This document shows, piece by piece, positions 1 to 8,561 of a stretch of 64,000 nucleotides of DNA. How positions within the stretch are numbered: position 1 is the first letter of the stretch; each line of letters begins with the position of its first letter. This DNA comes from Microbacterium sp. zg-Y625 (lineage in GTDB: Bacteria > Actinomycetota > Actinomycetes > Actinomycetales > Microbacteriaceae). The position numbers were made by a program, and so were the translations under genes. Where the stretch lies: assembly GCF_030246925.1 (NCBI RefSeq), contig NZ_CP126740.1, forward strand, positions 124,001 through 188,000, written 5' to 3'. A model generated the notes under the pieces. The model was not told where the DNA came from and did no database searches. It saw only the letters and a program-made list of their open reading frames with translations.

Positions 1-2
1 AC

Positions 3-1145
3 GAGGACCACGAGGCTTTCCGCGAGGTCGTCCGCGAGTTCGTCAAGCGGTACGCGACGAACGAGAAGCGCGAGAAGTGGGATGCCGACGGCGAGATCGA
101 CCGCGAGACCATGCTCGCCGCGGGCGAGTCGGGCCTGATCGGTCTTTCGGTGCCGGAGGAGTTCGGCGGCGCCGGCATGCTGCGGGACTACCGCTTCCGC
201 ACGATCGTCAACGAAGAGGTCATCGGCGCCGGTGCCGGGTCGCTCGCGGGGGCCTTCGGCATCCAGGACGACCTCGCGGTCCCGTACATCGTGCACATGG
301 GCACGCAGGCGCAGAAGGAGAAGTGGCTTCCCCGCATGGCCACGGGCGAGGTCCTCGGCGCGCTCGCGATGACCGAACCCGGCGCCGGCAGCGACCTGCG
401 TGGCATCAAGACCACCGCCAAGAAGGTCGACGGCGGCTACATCGTCAACGGCGCGAAGACGTTCATCTCGTCGGGCAAGACCGCAGACATCGTCGTGACC
501 TTCGTGAAGACCGGTGAGGGCACGCGCCCCGACGCCTTCAGCCTGCTGATCATCGAGAACGGCATGGCGGGCTTCGACCACGGCAAGAAGCTGAACAAGA
601 TGGGCTCGCACGGTCACGACACCGCCGAGCTGTCGTTCAGCGACGTGTTCGTGCCGGAGGAGAACCTCATCAGCGGCACCGAGGGCCAGGGCTTCGTCCA
701 GCTGATGATGAACCTGCCGCTGGAGCGTCTCTCGATCGGCATCGCCGCGGCATCCGCCTCGCAGGCGGCGCTGGCGTGGACGGTGGAGTACACCAAGAGC
801 CGCGAGGCGTTCGGTGAGCGCATCATCGACTTCCAGAACACCCGCTTCAAGCTCGCCGACGTCGCCACGACCGTCGACGTGATGTGGGCGTACCTCGACA
901 AGGCGCTCATGGCCTACAAAGAGGGCAAGCTCACGGGCGAAGAGGCCGCGAAGGTGAAGTTCTGGACCACCGACCGCGAGTGGGAGATCCTCGACACCTG
1001 CGTGCAGCTGCACGGCGGGTACGGGTACATCACCGAGTACCCCATCGCCCGGGCCTTCCTCGACGCGCGCGTGCACCGCATCTACGGCGGCACGAACGAG
1101 ATCATGCGCGACATCGTCAGCCGCAAGATCGCCGGCAAGCGCTGA
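3..1145 (+). CDS. Acyl-CoA dehydrogenase family protein, 5' end missing
   Basis: FAD-dependent alpha,beta-dehydrogenation of an acyl-CoA thioester, probably in fatty-acid or branched-chain amino-acid breakdown in the cytoplasm. The frame is open from base 3, so only the first residues lie outside; the visible 380 residues match the usual family length of about 380-390. Seen: the FAD/substrate segment AMTEPGAGSDL, the LHGGYGYITEYP segment and the C-terminal IYGGTNEIMRDIV. In many family members the catalytic Glu sits in YEGT; here that position is Gly, while a Glu is present in the LERLSI segment. That arrangement is known from long-chain and isovaleryl-CoA dehydrogenases, so I infer that subgroup. 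It converges with the ECF importer genes. The substrate cannot be read from sequence. Confidence 0.93.
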   Translation, partial: EDHEAFREVVREFVKRYATNEKREKWDADGEIDRETMLAAGESGLIGLSVPEEFGGAGMLRDYRFRTIVNEEVIGAGAGSLAGAFGIQDDLAVPYIVHMGTQAQKEKWLPRMATGEVLGALAMTEPGAGSDLRGIKTTAKKVDGGYIVNGAKTFISSGKTADIVVTFVKTGEGTRPDAFSLLIIENGMAGFDHGKKLNKMGSHGHDTAELSFSDVFVPEENLISGTEGQGFVQLMMNLPLERLSIGIAAASASQAALAWTVEYTKSREAFGERIIDFQNTRFKLADVATTVDVMWAYLDKALMAYKEGKLTGEEAAKVKFWTTDREWEILDTCVQLHGGYGYITEYPIARAFLDARVHRIYGGTNEIMRDIVSRKIAGKR

Positions 1146-1157
1146 GCTGACCGACCC

Positions 1158-1191
1158 GGATGCCGCGGTCCCGCTGGGGGTCGCGGCATCC
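1158..1191. terminator. GC-rich hairpin after the acyl-CoA dehydrogenase gene
   Basis: Perfect 10-bp arms (GGATGCCGCG at 1158-1167 and its complement at 1182-1191) enclose a 14-nt loop, 13 nt after the stop codon. No T-run follows, so it may be an actinobacterial terminator without a U-tract. Both arms carry the over-represented heptamer GGATGCC. Confidence 0.5.
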
Positions 1192-1266
1192 GTCGTTCCC
1201 GGCGTCGCGCGCCCGCCCGCCCGCGCCGGCCCGGCCACGCCCGGCTCGCCGCCGCATCCGCCCGTC

Positions 1267-1331
1267 GAGACACCACGTTTCGGATGAGACACCACGCATT
1301 GCGTGGTTTCGCATCCGAGAAGTGGTTTCTC
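1267..1331. repeat. 65-bp imperfect inverted repeat between convergent genes
   Basis: Left arm 1267-1298 and right arm 1300-1331 are near-perfect reverse complements around one unpaired base. Each arm itself contains two ACCAC blocks (for example GAGACACCACG at 1267 and a related copy near 1286). The right arm runs into the stop codon of the downstream minus-strand ecfT gene. It could act as a bidirectional terminator for the two convergent genes, or be a small palindromic element. Confidence 0.65.
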
Positions 1332-2142
1332 AGGCGCTCCAGGGCGCCAAGGCGACGAACAGCGCGGCCGTGAGGGCCCAGAACGCGACGACGAAGACGG
1401 TGTCGCGAGTGCGCCAGGGCACGAGGTGGCGTTCGGTGCGGTCGGGGTAGGCCCCGAAGGCGCGGGAGTCCATCGCCAGCGCCACCCGCTCGGCGTGGCG
1501 GATCGCCCCGGCCAACAGCGGCACCAGATACCCGGCCCCGCGGGCGATCGCGGCGAACGGTCCCCGCCCGCCGTGGGACCCGCGGACCCGGTGCGCCTGC
1601 CGGATGACGTCGAGCTCATACCGGAATCGCGGGACGAACCGGAAGGCGGCCAGTGCCGTGTACCCCACGCGGTAGGGCACCCGCAGCTGCTGCACGAGCG
1701 CGCGCACCAGGTCGGGACCGGTGGTGGTCATGCCCGCCATGAGCGCCAGTGCGACGATCGCGCCGAGGCGCAGCGCCGTGGCCATGCCGATCTGCAGGGC
1801 GCCCGAATAGAGCGTCCACCCGCCCACCCGCAGCACCGGGGCGGTTCCGGTGACCTGCGCGGCATCCACCCACACGCTCATCCCGAACCCCACCAGCAGC
1901 ACGCCCAGCGGCACGGCGACCAGCAGCACCGCCGCGAGGCGCCCCGTCCAGCGCGAGCCGAGGATCACGACGACGTATGCCAGCGCGAGGAACACCAGCG
2001 GCGTGGTGAGGTCGCGCGCGAAGACGAGCGCGGCCATCGCCGGCAGGGGCGCTGCGAACTTCGCCAGCGGATTGAGTCCGTGGAGGAACCGCCCCGGCGC
2101 CGCCGGCCGGGCCTCGGCGTAGGGGTCGGCGACGGCGGTCAC
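1330..2142 (-). CDS. ECF transporter transmembrane (T) component, YkoC/EcfT family
   Basis: Integral-membrane coupling subunit of an energy-coupling-factor importer; it links the ATPase to a substrate-binding S component. 270 residues with about five to six hydrophobic helices (for example around 30-75 and 105-135) and the T-component cytoplasmic segments with short Ala-Arg-Gly-like motifs (RAHRVRG, MDSRAFG). The GTG start at 2142 is chosen because it overlaps the TGA of the upstream ATPase by 4 bp, giving translational coupling. With the fused ATPase and the YkoE-like S component upstream it forms a complete importer. The substrate is not visible; YkoEDC systems are linked in the literature to thiamine precursors. 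Confidence 0.88.
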   Translation of the reverse strand: MTAVADPYAEARPAAPGRFLHGLNPLAKFAAPLPAMAALVFARDLTTPLVFLALAYVVVILGSRWTGRLAAVLLVAVPLGVLLVGFGMSVWVDAAQVTGTAPVLRVGGWTLYSGALQIGMATALRLGAIVALALMAGMTTTGPDLVRALVQQLRVPYRVGYTALAAFRFVPRFRYELDVIRQAHRVRGSHGGRGPFAAIARGAGYLVPLLAGAIRHAERVALAMDSRAFGAYPDRTERHLVPWRTRDTVFVVAFWALTAALFVALAPWSA

Positions 2143-3926
2143 GCGTCGCCTCCGGGAAGGTCGGCCAGGCGGACGACCGAGAGCAACTGCGGATGCCGCG
2201 CCGCACCGCGCAGGGCTTCGCGCAGCGGTGGCAGGCGCAGCCCCGCCCGCGCCAGCAGGGCGTCGTCGGCGAAGACCTCGGCGGTCGCCGCGTCGGCCAG
2301 CACCCGGCCGTCGCCGAGCACCACCGTGCGGTCGGCGTACTCGGTGACCAGCTGCATGTCGTGGGTGACGACGATGATCGTGGTGCCCTGCCGATTGAGG
2401 TCGCGCAGCAGCGTCAGCAGCTCGTCGGCGCGGGCGCGGTCTTGGCCGAACGTGGGCTCGTCCAGCACCAGCACGGGCGCACCGGCGACGAGTGCCGTCC
2501 CTACCGACAGACGCCGCTTCTGCCCGCCCGACAGCAGGAACGGGTGCACGGCGGCCTTGTCCGCGAGACCGAAGCGGTGCAGCAGCTCGTCGGTGCGCGC
2601 GCGCACCTGCGGCTCGGGCAGCTTCTGCAGCCGCAGCCCATGGGCCAGCTCGTCGAACGCGGTGCCGGCGATGAACTGGTGCTCGGGGTTCTGGAACACG
2701 AACCCGATGCGGCGGTGGAGCGTGCGCGCGTCGGCGCGGCCGGGGTCGATGCCCCCGAGGTCGACCTGTCCGCGGGGCGGGCGCACGACGCCGGCCAGGG
2801 CCTGCACGAGCGTCGTCTTGCCCGCCCCGTTGGCGCCGACGACCGCGACGAACTCCCCGGCGCGCACCTCGAGGTGCACGTCGTGCAGCACCTCCCGCCG
2901 GCCGCGCGTCAGGGTGAGCCCCCGCGCCTGCACGACCGGCGCGGTGGTGCGGCGTGCGGGGAGGGATGCCGGTGCAGCGTCGTCCGCCGTGCCGGTCGCC
3001 GTGAGCGGGGGCGCCTCGGCCTGCAGCGCGTCGCGCAGCTCGCCCGGCGACAGCGGCAGCGGGTCGAGCACGTACCCCGCCCGCCGCAGGCGGAGTGCGG
3101 CGAGCGTCGCCGTCGGAAGCCACACGCCCATGTCGTGCAGCTCCGCGGCTCGCCCCCGCAGCACCTCCCCGACGGGACCGTCCATCACGGTGCGCCCCGC
3201 GGCGTCGAGCACGATCACGCGGTCGACGAGACCGATCGCGGCATCCAGGTTGTGCTCGATCAGGAGGATCGCCCTGTCGCCGGTCGCTGCGACGTCCGCA
3301 AGCGCCCGGTAGACCTCCTCGATGCCCTGCGGGTCCAGGTTGGCGGTGGGCTCGTCGAGCACGAGCAGCTCGGACTGCAGCGCCAGCGCGCACGCGATCG
3401 CCAGACGCTGGCGGCCGCCGCCGGAGAGGTGGTCGGGGTTCTCGGCGCGCCGCTCCCAGAGCCCCACGCGGCGCAGCGCCTCCTCGGCTCGGGCCAGCAC
3501 CTCGGGCGCCGGAACCCGCAGGTTCTCGGGCCCGAAGGCGACTTCGTCCAGCAGCGTCCCCGTCACCAACTGGGCGTCGGGATCCTGGAACACCATCCCC
3601 ACGCGGGCCGCGAGGTGGGCGACGGGGGTGGTCGCGGCATCCTGCCCCGCCACGCGCACGCTGCCGGTCACGGCCGCGGGCACCGCCTGCGGGATCAGCC
3701 CGTTGAGCGCCAGGGCGAGGGTCGACTTGCCGGATCCGCTGGGCCCGAGCAGCAGCACGACCTCGCCCGGGTCGATCGACAGGCTTGCCGCCGTGGGCGC
3801 CGACGCGGTGGCTCCTTCGTAGCGCACCCCCAGGTCCCGCACCCGCAGCAGCGGCGGCGCCTGGTCGGGCAGCGCCGCCGGGGCGGACGCGGCGGACTCG
3901 TCGCGGGGGGCGGAGGTCACAGGCAT
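2139..3926 (-). CDS. ECF transporter ATPase with two fused ABC domains (YkoD-like)
   Basis: 595 residues carrying two complete ABC cassettes, equivalent to the separate EcfA1/EcfA2 subunits of other ECF importers. Domain 1: Walker A GPSGSGKSTL at 61-70, signature LSGGGRQRL (Gln of LSGGQ replaced by Gly), Walker B LLVLDEPT. Domain 2: Walker A GANGAGKTTL near 363, signature LSGGQKRRL, Walker B VLVLDEPT. The domains are joined by a linker of roughly 70 residues rich in Ala and Thr. The stop overlaps the start of the T component by 4 bp. It lies 69 bp downstream of the S-component gene, with an iron-box-like sequence in the gap. Fused two-domain ATPases are typical of YkoD and of many actinobacterial ECF systems. 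Confidence 0.93.
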   Translation of the reverse strand: MPVTSAPRDESAASAPAALPDQAPPLLRVRDLGVRYEGATASAPTAASLSIDPGEVVLLLGPSGSGKSTLALALNGLIPQAVPAAVTGSVRVAGQDAATTPVAHLAARVGMVFQDPDAQLVTGTLLDEVAFGPENLRVPAPEVLARAEEALRRVGLWERRAENPDHLSGGGRQRLAIACALALQSELLVLDEPTANLDPQGIEEVYRALADVAATGDRAILLIEHNLDAAIGLVDRVIVLDAAGRTVMDGPVGEVLRGRAAELHDMGVWLPTATLAALRLRRAGYVLDPLPLSPGELRDALQAEAPPLTATGTADDAAPASLPARRTTAPVVQARGLTLTRGRREVLHDVHLEVRAGEFVAVVGANGAGKTTLVQALAGVVRPPRGQVDLGGIDPGRADARTLHRRIGFVFQNPEHQFIAGTAFDELAHGLRLQKLPEPQVRARTDELLHRFGLADKAAVHPFLLSGGQKRRLSVGTALVAGAPVLVLDEPTFGQDRARADELLTLLRDLNRQGTTIIVVTHDMQLVTEYADRTVVLGDGRVLADAATAEVFADDALLARAGLRLPPLREALRGAARHPQLLSVVRLADLPGGDA

Positions 3927-3954
3927 CCAGAGCGCAGGGGGACGGGGTTCCTCC

Positions 3955-3973
3955 CCAAGGTAGCCTGCCCTAA
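3955..3973. promoter_or_regulatory. Possible DtxR/IdeR-like iron box upstream of the ECF ATPase gene
   Basis: A 19-bp site reading AGGTAGCCTGCCCTAA at its core matches the DtxR/IdeR consensus TTAGGTTAGSCTAACCTAA at 13 of 19 positions by hand alignment, 29 nt upstream of the ATPase start. A partial match can arise by chance in high-GC DNA, so this is a weak call. No TPP-riboswitch core was found near these genes. Confidence 0.3.
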
Positions 3974-3995
3974 CTTCGCTGCCAATCGCGTTCGC

Positions 3996-4547
3996 TCAGC
4001 GCGCGACGGCGCGGGCGACGCCGGCGTTGCGCAGGCCTCGGCCGACGGCGAGTCCGGCCGCCGTCCAGGCCACCGGTCCCAGCACCGAGACGGCGAGGTA
4101 GGTCACCTGCGCCCACGGCGCCAGCGAGCCGAGGTCGGCCACCATCGCCACGACGAACGCGATGATGGCGCCGAGGATGACCGCCGAGATGAAGAAGCGC
4201 CACGGCTGCCAGACCCGGTAGCGGGTGGCAGCGGCGACGAGCTCCTGGATGCCGCCGAAGAGCAGGGCCGTGCCGATGAACCGAAGTGCCCAGTGCGGCG
4301 CCATCGCCGCACCGACGAGCGCCGCCATGAGGTGTGCGAGCAGCGCCACCCAGGGCAGACGCAGCGCCTCCTGGGCGATGATGCCGGGCAGCACGTGCAC
4401 GCCGAGGACGACGCCGTAGACGATGGGGACACTCGCGATCACCAGCGGCGTCAGCCAGCTGCCGACCGCGGCCATGATGCCGGTGGCGACGCCGATCGCC
4501 GCGCAGGTCAGCAGGACGCGCGTCGAAAGTCGGGATGCCGTGGACAC
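3996..4547 (-). CDS. ECF transporter S component, YkoE-like
   Basis: 183-residue very hydrophobic protein with about five to six membrane segments, the size expected for an ECF substrate-binding (S) component. It is followed co-directionally by the double ATPase and the T component, the YkoE-D-C order. That context, more than any motif, supports the call. GTG start at 4547 is favoured because a TAGCCT -10 element ends 6 nt before it, so the mRNA is probably leaderless. Thiamine/hydroxymethylpyrimidine is the known cargo of some YkoE proteins; a metal-related cargo is an alternative given the iron-box-like site after this gene. Confidence 0.75.
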   Translation of the reverse strand: MSTASRLSTRVLLTCAAIGVATGIMAAVGSWLTPLVIASVPIVYGVVLGVHVLPGIIAQEALRLPWVALLAHLMAALVGAAMAPHWALRFIGTALLFGGIQELVAAATRYRVWQPWRFFISAVILGAIIAFVVAMVADLGSLAPWAQVTYLAVSVLGPVAWTAAGLAVGRGLRNAGVARAVAR

Positions 4548-4553
4548 CCGTCA

Positions 4554-4559
4554 AGGCTA
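4554..4559 (-). promoter_or_regulatory. -10 element of a leaderless promoter for the S-component gene
   Basis: TAGCCT on the minus strand is separated by 6 nt from the GTG start at 4547. The same TANNNT-6/7-nt-start layout precedes several other genes here. Confidence 0.5.
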
Positions 4560-4661
4560 GCCCGCGGCGCCTTCGTGACGGGCGGGAGGGCGACCGGAGA
4601 AAACCCGGAGATCCCTCAGCGTCCGCTCAGAGCGACCGGCTGCGGGCGTCGCCGCTGCGGG

Positions 4662-5654
4662 TCAGGTGCGCCGCCGTCTGCGGGTGAGGCGGACGGTCGG
4701 GAGGGGTGGGGCGGGCACGCGTTCCGAGCCGTGCCCGACGACCTGGCCGAACCGGTCGGAGTCGGCCTCCCACGCCTCGCGCGCATCGACGATCTCCTCG
4801 TGCGAGCGGCCGACGAAGTTCCACCACATGACGATGTCGCTCTCGAACGGCTCACCGCCCAAGAGGAAGAGCGTCACCGGCTCGTCGGCGGTGACCTCGG
4901 CGGCGGCGGCGCCCGTCGGGACATACAGCAGCTGCTGCGGCGCCACGTCGACGGCATCCTGCCCATCGAGGTGCACGCGCACCGCTCCGCTCACGCCCAC
5001 CAGCCCGTGCTCCCATGCCCGCTCCAGGGGCAGGCGCACGCGGACACCGGCGTCCAGGCGCACCTCTGCGCCGACGATCGGGGTGTAGACGGATGCCGGT
5101 GAGGTGGTGCCGGCGAACGATCCCATGACGACCGTCGCCTCGGCACCGGCTCCGAGCGTCACAACCGGAAGCTCGTCGTGCTGCTCGAACGCGGGCGGGC
5201 CGTGTCGGCGCGACTCCGGCAGTGCCACCCACAGCTGCAGCGCGTCGAGGGGAACCGGGTCGTCACCGAGCGAGTACTCGGAATGGGCGATGCCGGCGCC
5301 GCTCGTCATGAGGTCGAGCGAGCCGCGTCGCACGATCACGTCGCTGCCCACCGTGTCACGGTGGCGCAACTCGCCCACGAGGGGCCACGTGACGGTCTGC
5401 AGTCCGATGTGCGGATGGGGCTCGACGCGCATCACGGTCGCCTGCGGGCCGAAGCGGTCGAGAAAGCACCAGGCCCCGACCGTGGGCAGCTCCCGCTGCG
5501 GCAGGGTGCGGTGCACCTGCATGGCGCGCAGGCCTCCGAGAGGCACCTCGCGCGCCCCGAGCAGCAGCACGCCGGAGGCAGCGCCCGTGGTCGGCGCGGC
5601 GGACGCGGACGCGGACGCGACGGCAGGGACAGCCTCGGCGTCCCAGGGGGTCAT
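4662..5654 (-). CDS. Pirin family protein
   Basis: Cupin-fold protein of the pirin family, 330 residues, close to the usual 290-330. Seen: the pirin N-terminal metal-site region with PHPHIGLQTVTW and, after the segment RHRDTVGS, the GAGIAHSEYS segment, which together hold the His/Glu residues that bind iron in characterised pirins. A second cupin repeat follows (HLDGQDAVDVAPQQLLYVP). Bacterial pirins act as redox sensors, quercetinases or enzyme regulators; nothing here selects among these. The ATG at 5654 overlaps the upstream acetyltransferase stop by 4 bp, so the two are co-translated. The N-terminal 30 residues are Ala/Ser-rich and probably disordered. Confidence 0.92.
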   Translation of the reverse strand: MTPWDAEAVPAVASASASAAPTTGAASGVLLLGAREVPLGGLRAMQVHRTLPQRELPTVGAWCFLDRFGPQATVMRVEPHPHIGLQTVTWPLVGELRHRDTVGSDVIVRRGSLDLMTSGAGIAHSEYSLGDDPVPLDALQLWVALPESRRHGPPAFEQHDELPVVTLGAGAEATVVMGSFAGTTSPASVYTPIVGAEVRLDAGVRVRLPLERAWEHGLVGVSGAVRVHLDGQDAVDVAPQQLLYVPTGAAAAEVTADEPVTLFLLGGEPFESDIVMWWNFVGRSHEEIVDAREAWEADSDRFGQVVGHGSERVPAPPLPTVRLTRRRRRT

Positions 5655-5998
5655 GAGTCGGCGGTGTCGGGGTCCGTGCGCCCGAGGTCGGTCACGAGCG
5701 GCCAGTGGACGGTGAGGCCCGGCACCTCGTTCTCCTTCAGGTAGGACACGACGAAGGGGCACAGCGGCTCGACCTCCTCGCCGCGGCCAGCGACATCCGT
5801 CATCGCCTCGGCGATGAGCGTGGTGGCAAGTCCCCGCCCGCGGAACGCCGGATCGATCTCGGTGTGGTCGAACCGCAGTCGGCCGTGCTCGTCAGGTTCA
5901 TACCCGGCGAAGCCCGCCAGCACGTCGCCGACACGGATCTCGTAGCGGCTCTCGGCGTCGTCCCGCGTCACGGACGTGGGGGTGTCGATCTGGGCCAT
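5651..5998 (-). CDS. Small GNAT-type N-acetyltransferase
   Basis: 115-residue single-domain protein of the short (YjdJ-like) GNAT group. Seen: FDHTEIDPAFRGRGLATTLI, matching the acetyl-CoA pyrophosphate loop R/Q-x-x-G-x-G/A, and a C-terminal segment LCPFVVSYLKEN typical of these small proteins. Start ATG at 5998 has AAGGAG 6 nt upstream. It is first in a two-gene unit with the pirin. Members of this group are cytoplasmic and mostly of unknown acceptor; no specific substrate is inferred. Confidence 0.87.
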   Translation of the reverse strand: MAQIDTPTSVTRDDAESRYEIRVGDVLAGFAGYEPDEHGRLRFDHTEIDPAFRGRGLATTLIAEAMTDVAGRGEEVEPLCPFVVSYLKENEVPGLTVHWPLVTDLGRTDPDTADS

Positions 5999-6070
5999 GG
6001 TGGCTCCTTCCGGTCACTGGTCCCAACGTAGGCCGGTGGGCGGATGTTCCGCGAGGTGCGCCGGTGAACC

Positions 6071-6185
6071 GTTCGTCGCGGGAACGCCGCCGTTCGTCGC
6101 GGATGCGGCGCCGTTCGTCGCGCGACCGCCCCCGTTCGTCGCGCAACGGCCGCCGTTCGTCGCGTTTCCGCCGCCGTTCGTCGCA
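6071..6185. repeat. Six-copy 21-bp tandem repeat upstream of the CstA gene
   Basis: The core GTTCGTCGCG begins at 6071, 6092, 6113, 6134, 6155 and 6176, an exact 21-bp period, i.e. two helical turns. About 12 nt (CCGTTCGTCGCG) are conserved in each copy and the other 9 nt vary. It fills the 269-bp gap between the divergent acetyltransferase and CstA genes. It is in frame with the CstA gene, but translation would give only RRSSR-type repeats before the well-placed start at 6268, so it is probably non-coding. A multi-site operator or a recombination-prone repeat are both possible. Confidence 0.8.
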
Positions 6186-6267
6186 TGGCCCGGCCACCGT
6201 CTGGCCGCAACGGCCGAATCGGTCCCTACCGTGGACCGACGCAACGCCGCGTGCCCAAGGAGACCCG

Positions 6268-8547
6268 ATGACCTCTCATTCCCCGACGCCCCCCGACGGC
6301 GGCTCGGCGGCTCTCGCCCCCGACCTTCCCCCCGTCGCCGTCCCCGAGGCGGAGCTCGAGCGCGAAGCGCGCTGGACGCTGCCGAAGATCCTGATCTGGG
6401 TCGCCATCGCACTTCTGGGCGGGGTCGCCTGGGTGATGCTCGCCATCGTGCGCGGCGAGACGGTCAACGCCATCTGGTTCGTCTTCGCCGCCGTCTGCAC
6501 TTACCTCATCGGCTATCGCTTCTACTCGAAGGTGATCGAGAAGCACATCACCCGCCCCGACGACCGGCGTGCCACGCCGGCGGAGTACCGGCAGGACGGC
6601 AAGGACTACGTCCCCACCGACCGCCGGGTGCTCTACGGCCACCACTTCGCCGCGATCGCCGGTGCAGGACCTCTCGTCGGCCCCGTGCTCGCGGCGCAGA
6701 TGGGGTATCTCCCCGGCACGCTGTGGATCATCGTCGGTGTCGTCCTTGCCGGCGCGGTGCAGGACTACCTCGTGCTCTTCTTCTCGATGCGCCGCGGCGG
6801 TCGCACGATCGGCCAGATGGCGCGCGATGAGCTCGGCCGCATCGGCGGGACCGCGGCGATCCTGGCATCCCTCCTCATCATGATCATCATCGTGGCGATC
6901 CTCGCGCTCGTCGTCGTCAACGCCCTCGGCGAGAGCCCGTGGGGCGTGTTCAGCGTCTCGATGACGATCCCCATCGCCCTGTTCATGGGCTGCTACCTGC
7001 GGTGGCTGCGGCCCGGTCGCATCACCGAGATCTCGATCATCGGGTTCGTGCTGCTGATCGCCGCGATCGTCGCAGGCGGCTGGATCGCCGACACCGAATG
7101 GGGTGCGGCGATCTTCACCCTCGACCGCACGACCATCGCGGTGGGCATCATCATCTACGGCTTCATCGCCGCGGTGCTGCCGGTGTGGCTGCTGCTGGCA
7201 CCGCGCGACTACCTGTCGACCTTCATGAAGATCGGCGTCATCGTCATGCTGGCGGGCGCGATCGTGCTCGTGCGGCCCGAGATCACGGTGCCCGCCTTCA
7301 GCGAGTTCGCCGGCGGCGAGCTGGGGCCGGTCTTCTCTGGCCCGATCTTCCCGTTCCTGTTCGTCACCATCGCCTGCGGAGCGCTGTCGGGCTTCCACGC
7401 CCTCATCGCATCGGGCACCACCCCGAAGCTCATCGAGAAAGAGCGCCAGACCCGCTTCATCGGGTACGGCGGCATGCTCATGGAGTCGTTCGTGGCGATC
7501 ATGGCGCTCGTTGCGGCGATCTCGATCGACCGGGGCATCTACTTCGCGATGAACGCCTCGGCCGCGGCGACTCTCGGCACCGTCGAGGGCGCGGTGGCCT
7601 TCGTCAACGGACTGGGGCTGACGGGCGTGAACCTGACGCCGGACATGCTCACCTCCACCGCCGCGGCGGTCGGCGAGGAGAGCATCATCTCCCGCACCGG
7701 CGGCGCGCCCACGCTCGCCCTCGGCCTCGCGCACATCATGCAGCAGGCGCTGGGCGGGCAGGCGCTGATGGCGTTCTGGTACCACTTCGCGATCATGTTC
7801 GAGGCCCTGTTCATCCTGACGGCGGTGGATGCCGGCACGCGCGTCGCCCGCTTCATGCTGCAGGACTCCATCGGGGTGGTGATCCCGAAGTTCCGCGACG
7901 TGTCGTGGCGGCCGGGGGTGTGGATCTGCACGGCGGTGATGGTCGCCGGGTGGGGAGCGATCCTCATCCTCGGCGTCACCGATCCGCTCGGCGGCATCAA
8001 CACGTTCTTCCCGCTGTTCGGCATCGCAAACCAGCTGCTGGCCGCCATCGCGCTGGCCGTCGTGCTCGCCATCGTCGCCAAGCGCGGCAAGAGCTACGTG
8101 AAGTGGCTGTGGATCATCGTGCTGCCGCTGGGATTCACGGCGGTCGTCACGATCACCGCGTCGATGTACAAGATCTTCTCGCCGGTGCCGCAGGTGGGCT
8201 ACTGGGCGAACAACGCCGCGTTCCGCCAGGCGCTCGCCGACGGTGAGACGTCGTTCGGCACAGCGCCGACGGTGCAGGCGATGGAGGCCGTGGTGCGCAA
8301 CACCGCCGTGCAGGGGACGCTGTCGATCATCTTCGTGACGCTCGCGATCATCGTGATCGTCACGTCGGCGATCGCGACCGTGCAGGCTGTCCGCCGTGGC
8401 GGCGGCGATGACCACGAAGACCCGCCGGTGCCGTCGCGCCGCTTCGCCCCGGCGGGGTTCATCGCGACCCGGGCCGAGCGCGAGATCGAGCGCGAATGGG
8501 AACAGCTGCCGGCCGACCGCCGGCCGGTGCAAGGCGGCCGTCACTGA
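6268..8547 (+). CDS. cstA: CstA family carbon-starvation/pyruvate transporter
   Basis: 759-residue polytopic membrane protein, full length for the family (about 700-760). Seen: cytoplasmic N-terminus, then alternating hydrophobic segments throughout, and conserved CstA stretches such as HHFAAIAGAGPLVGPVLAAQ and CGALSGFHALIASGTTPK. CstA/BtsT proteins import peptides or pyruvate during carbon limitation. Start ATG at 6268 has AAGGAG 5 nt upstream; an earlier in-frame ATG would only add a repeat-encoded Arg/Ser tail. The next genes encode a YbdD-like partner and a LytTR regulator, the combination known for BtsT/CstA transporters in other bacteria. The C-terminus is charged and cytoplasmic. Confidence 0.95.
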   Translation: MTSHSPTPPDGGSAALAPDLPPVAVPEAELEREARWTLPKILIWVAIALLGGVAWVMLAIVRGETVNAIWFVFAAVCTYLIGYRFYSKVIEKHITRPDDRRATPAEYRQDGKDYVPTDRRVLYGHHFAAIAGAGPLVGPVLAAQMGYLPGTLWIIVGVVLAGAVQDYLVLFFSMRRGGRTIGQMARDELGRIGGTAAILASLLIMIIIVAILALVVVNALGESPWGVFSVSMTIPIALFMGCYLRWLRPGRITEISIIGFVLLIAAIVAGGWIADTEWGAAIFTLDRTTIAVGIIIYGFIAAVLPVWLLLAPRDYLSTFMKIGVIVMLAGAIVLVRPEITVPAFSEFAGGELGPVFSGPIFPFLFVTIACGALSGFHALIASGTTPKLIEKERQTRFIGYGGMLMESFVAIMALVAAISIDRGIYFAMNASAAATLGTVEGAVAFVNGLGLTGVNLTPDMLTSTAAAVGEESIISRTGGAPTLALGLAHIMQQALGGQALMAFWYHFAIMFEALFILTAVDAGTRVARFMLQDSIGVVIPKFRDVSWRPGVWICTAVMVAGWGAILILGVTDPLGGINTFFPLFGIANQLLAAIALAVVLAIVAKRGKSYVKWLWIIVLPLGFTAVVTITASMYKIFSPVPQVGYWANNAAFRQALADGETSFGTAPTVQAMEAVVRNTAVQGTLSIIFVTLAIIVIVTSAIATVQAVRRGGGDDHEDPPVPSRRFAPAGFIATRAEREIEREWEQLPADRRPVQGGRH

Positions 8548-8561
8548 TCGGGGGACCGGTG

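Noticed and set aside
1330..3393. Long minus-strand frame of 687 codons spanning the ecfT and ATPase genes
   Set aside because: Upstream of 2142 it runs out of frame over the conserved ABC ATPase; only the part from the GTG at 2142 is the T component.
4548..4661. TPP riboswitch before the ECF genes
   Set aside because: Only a CTGAGG-like piece is present; the conserved CTGAGA, ACCCTT and GATCTGG-type elements are not.
6064..6267. In-frame N-terminal extension of CstA made of RRSSR repeats
   Set aside because: The start at 6268 has a good ribosome site and normal CstA length; the extension is translated from the 21-bp DNA repeat.
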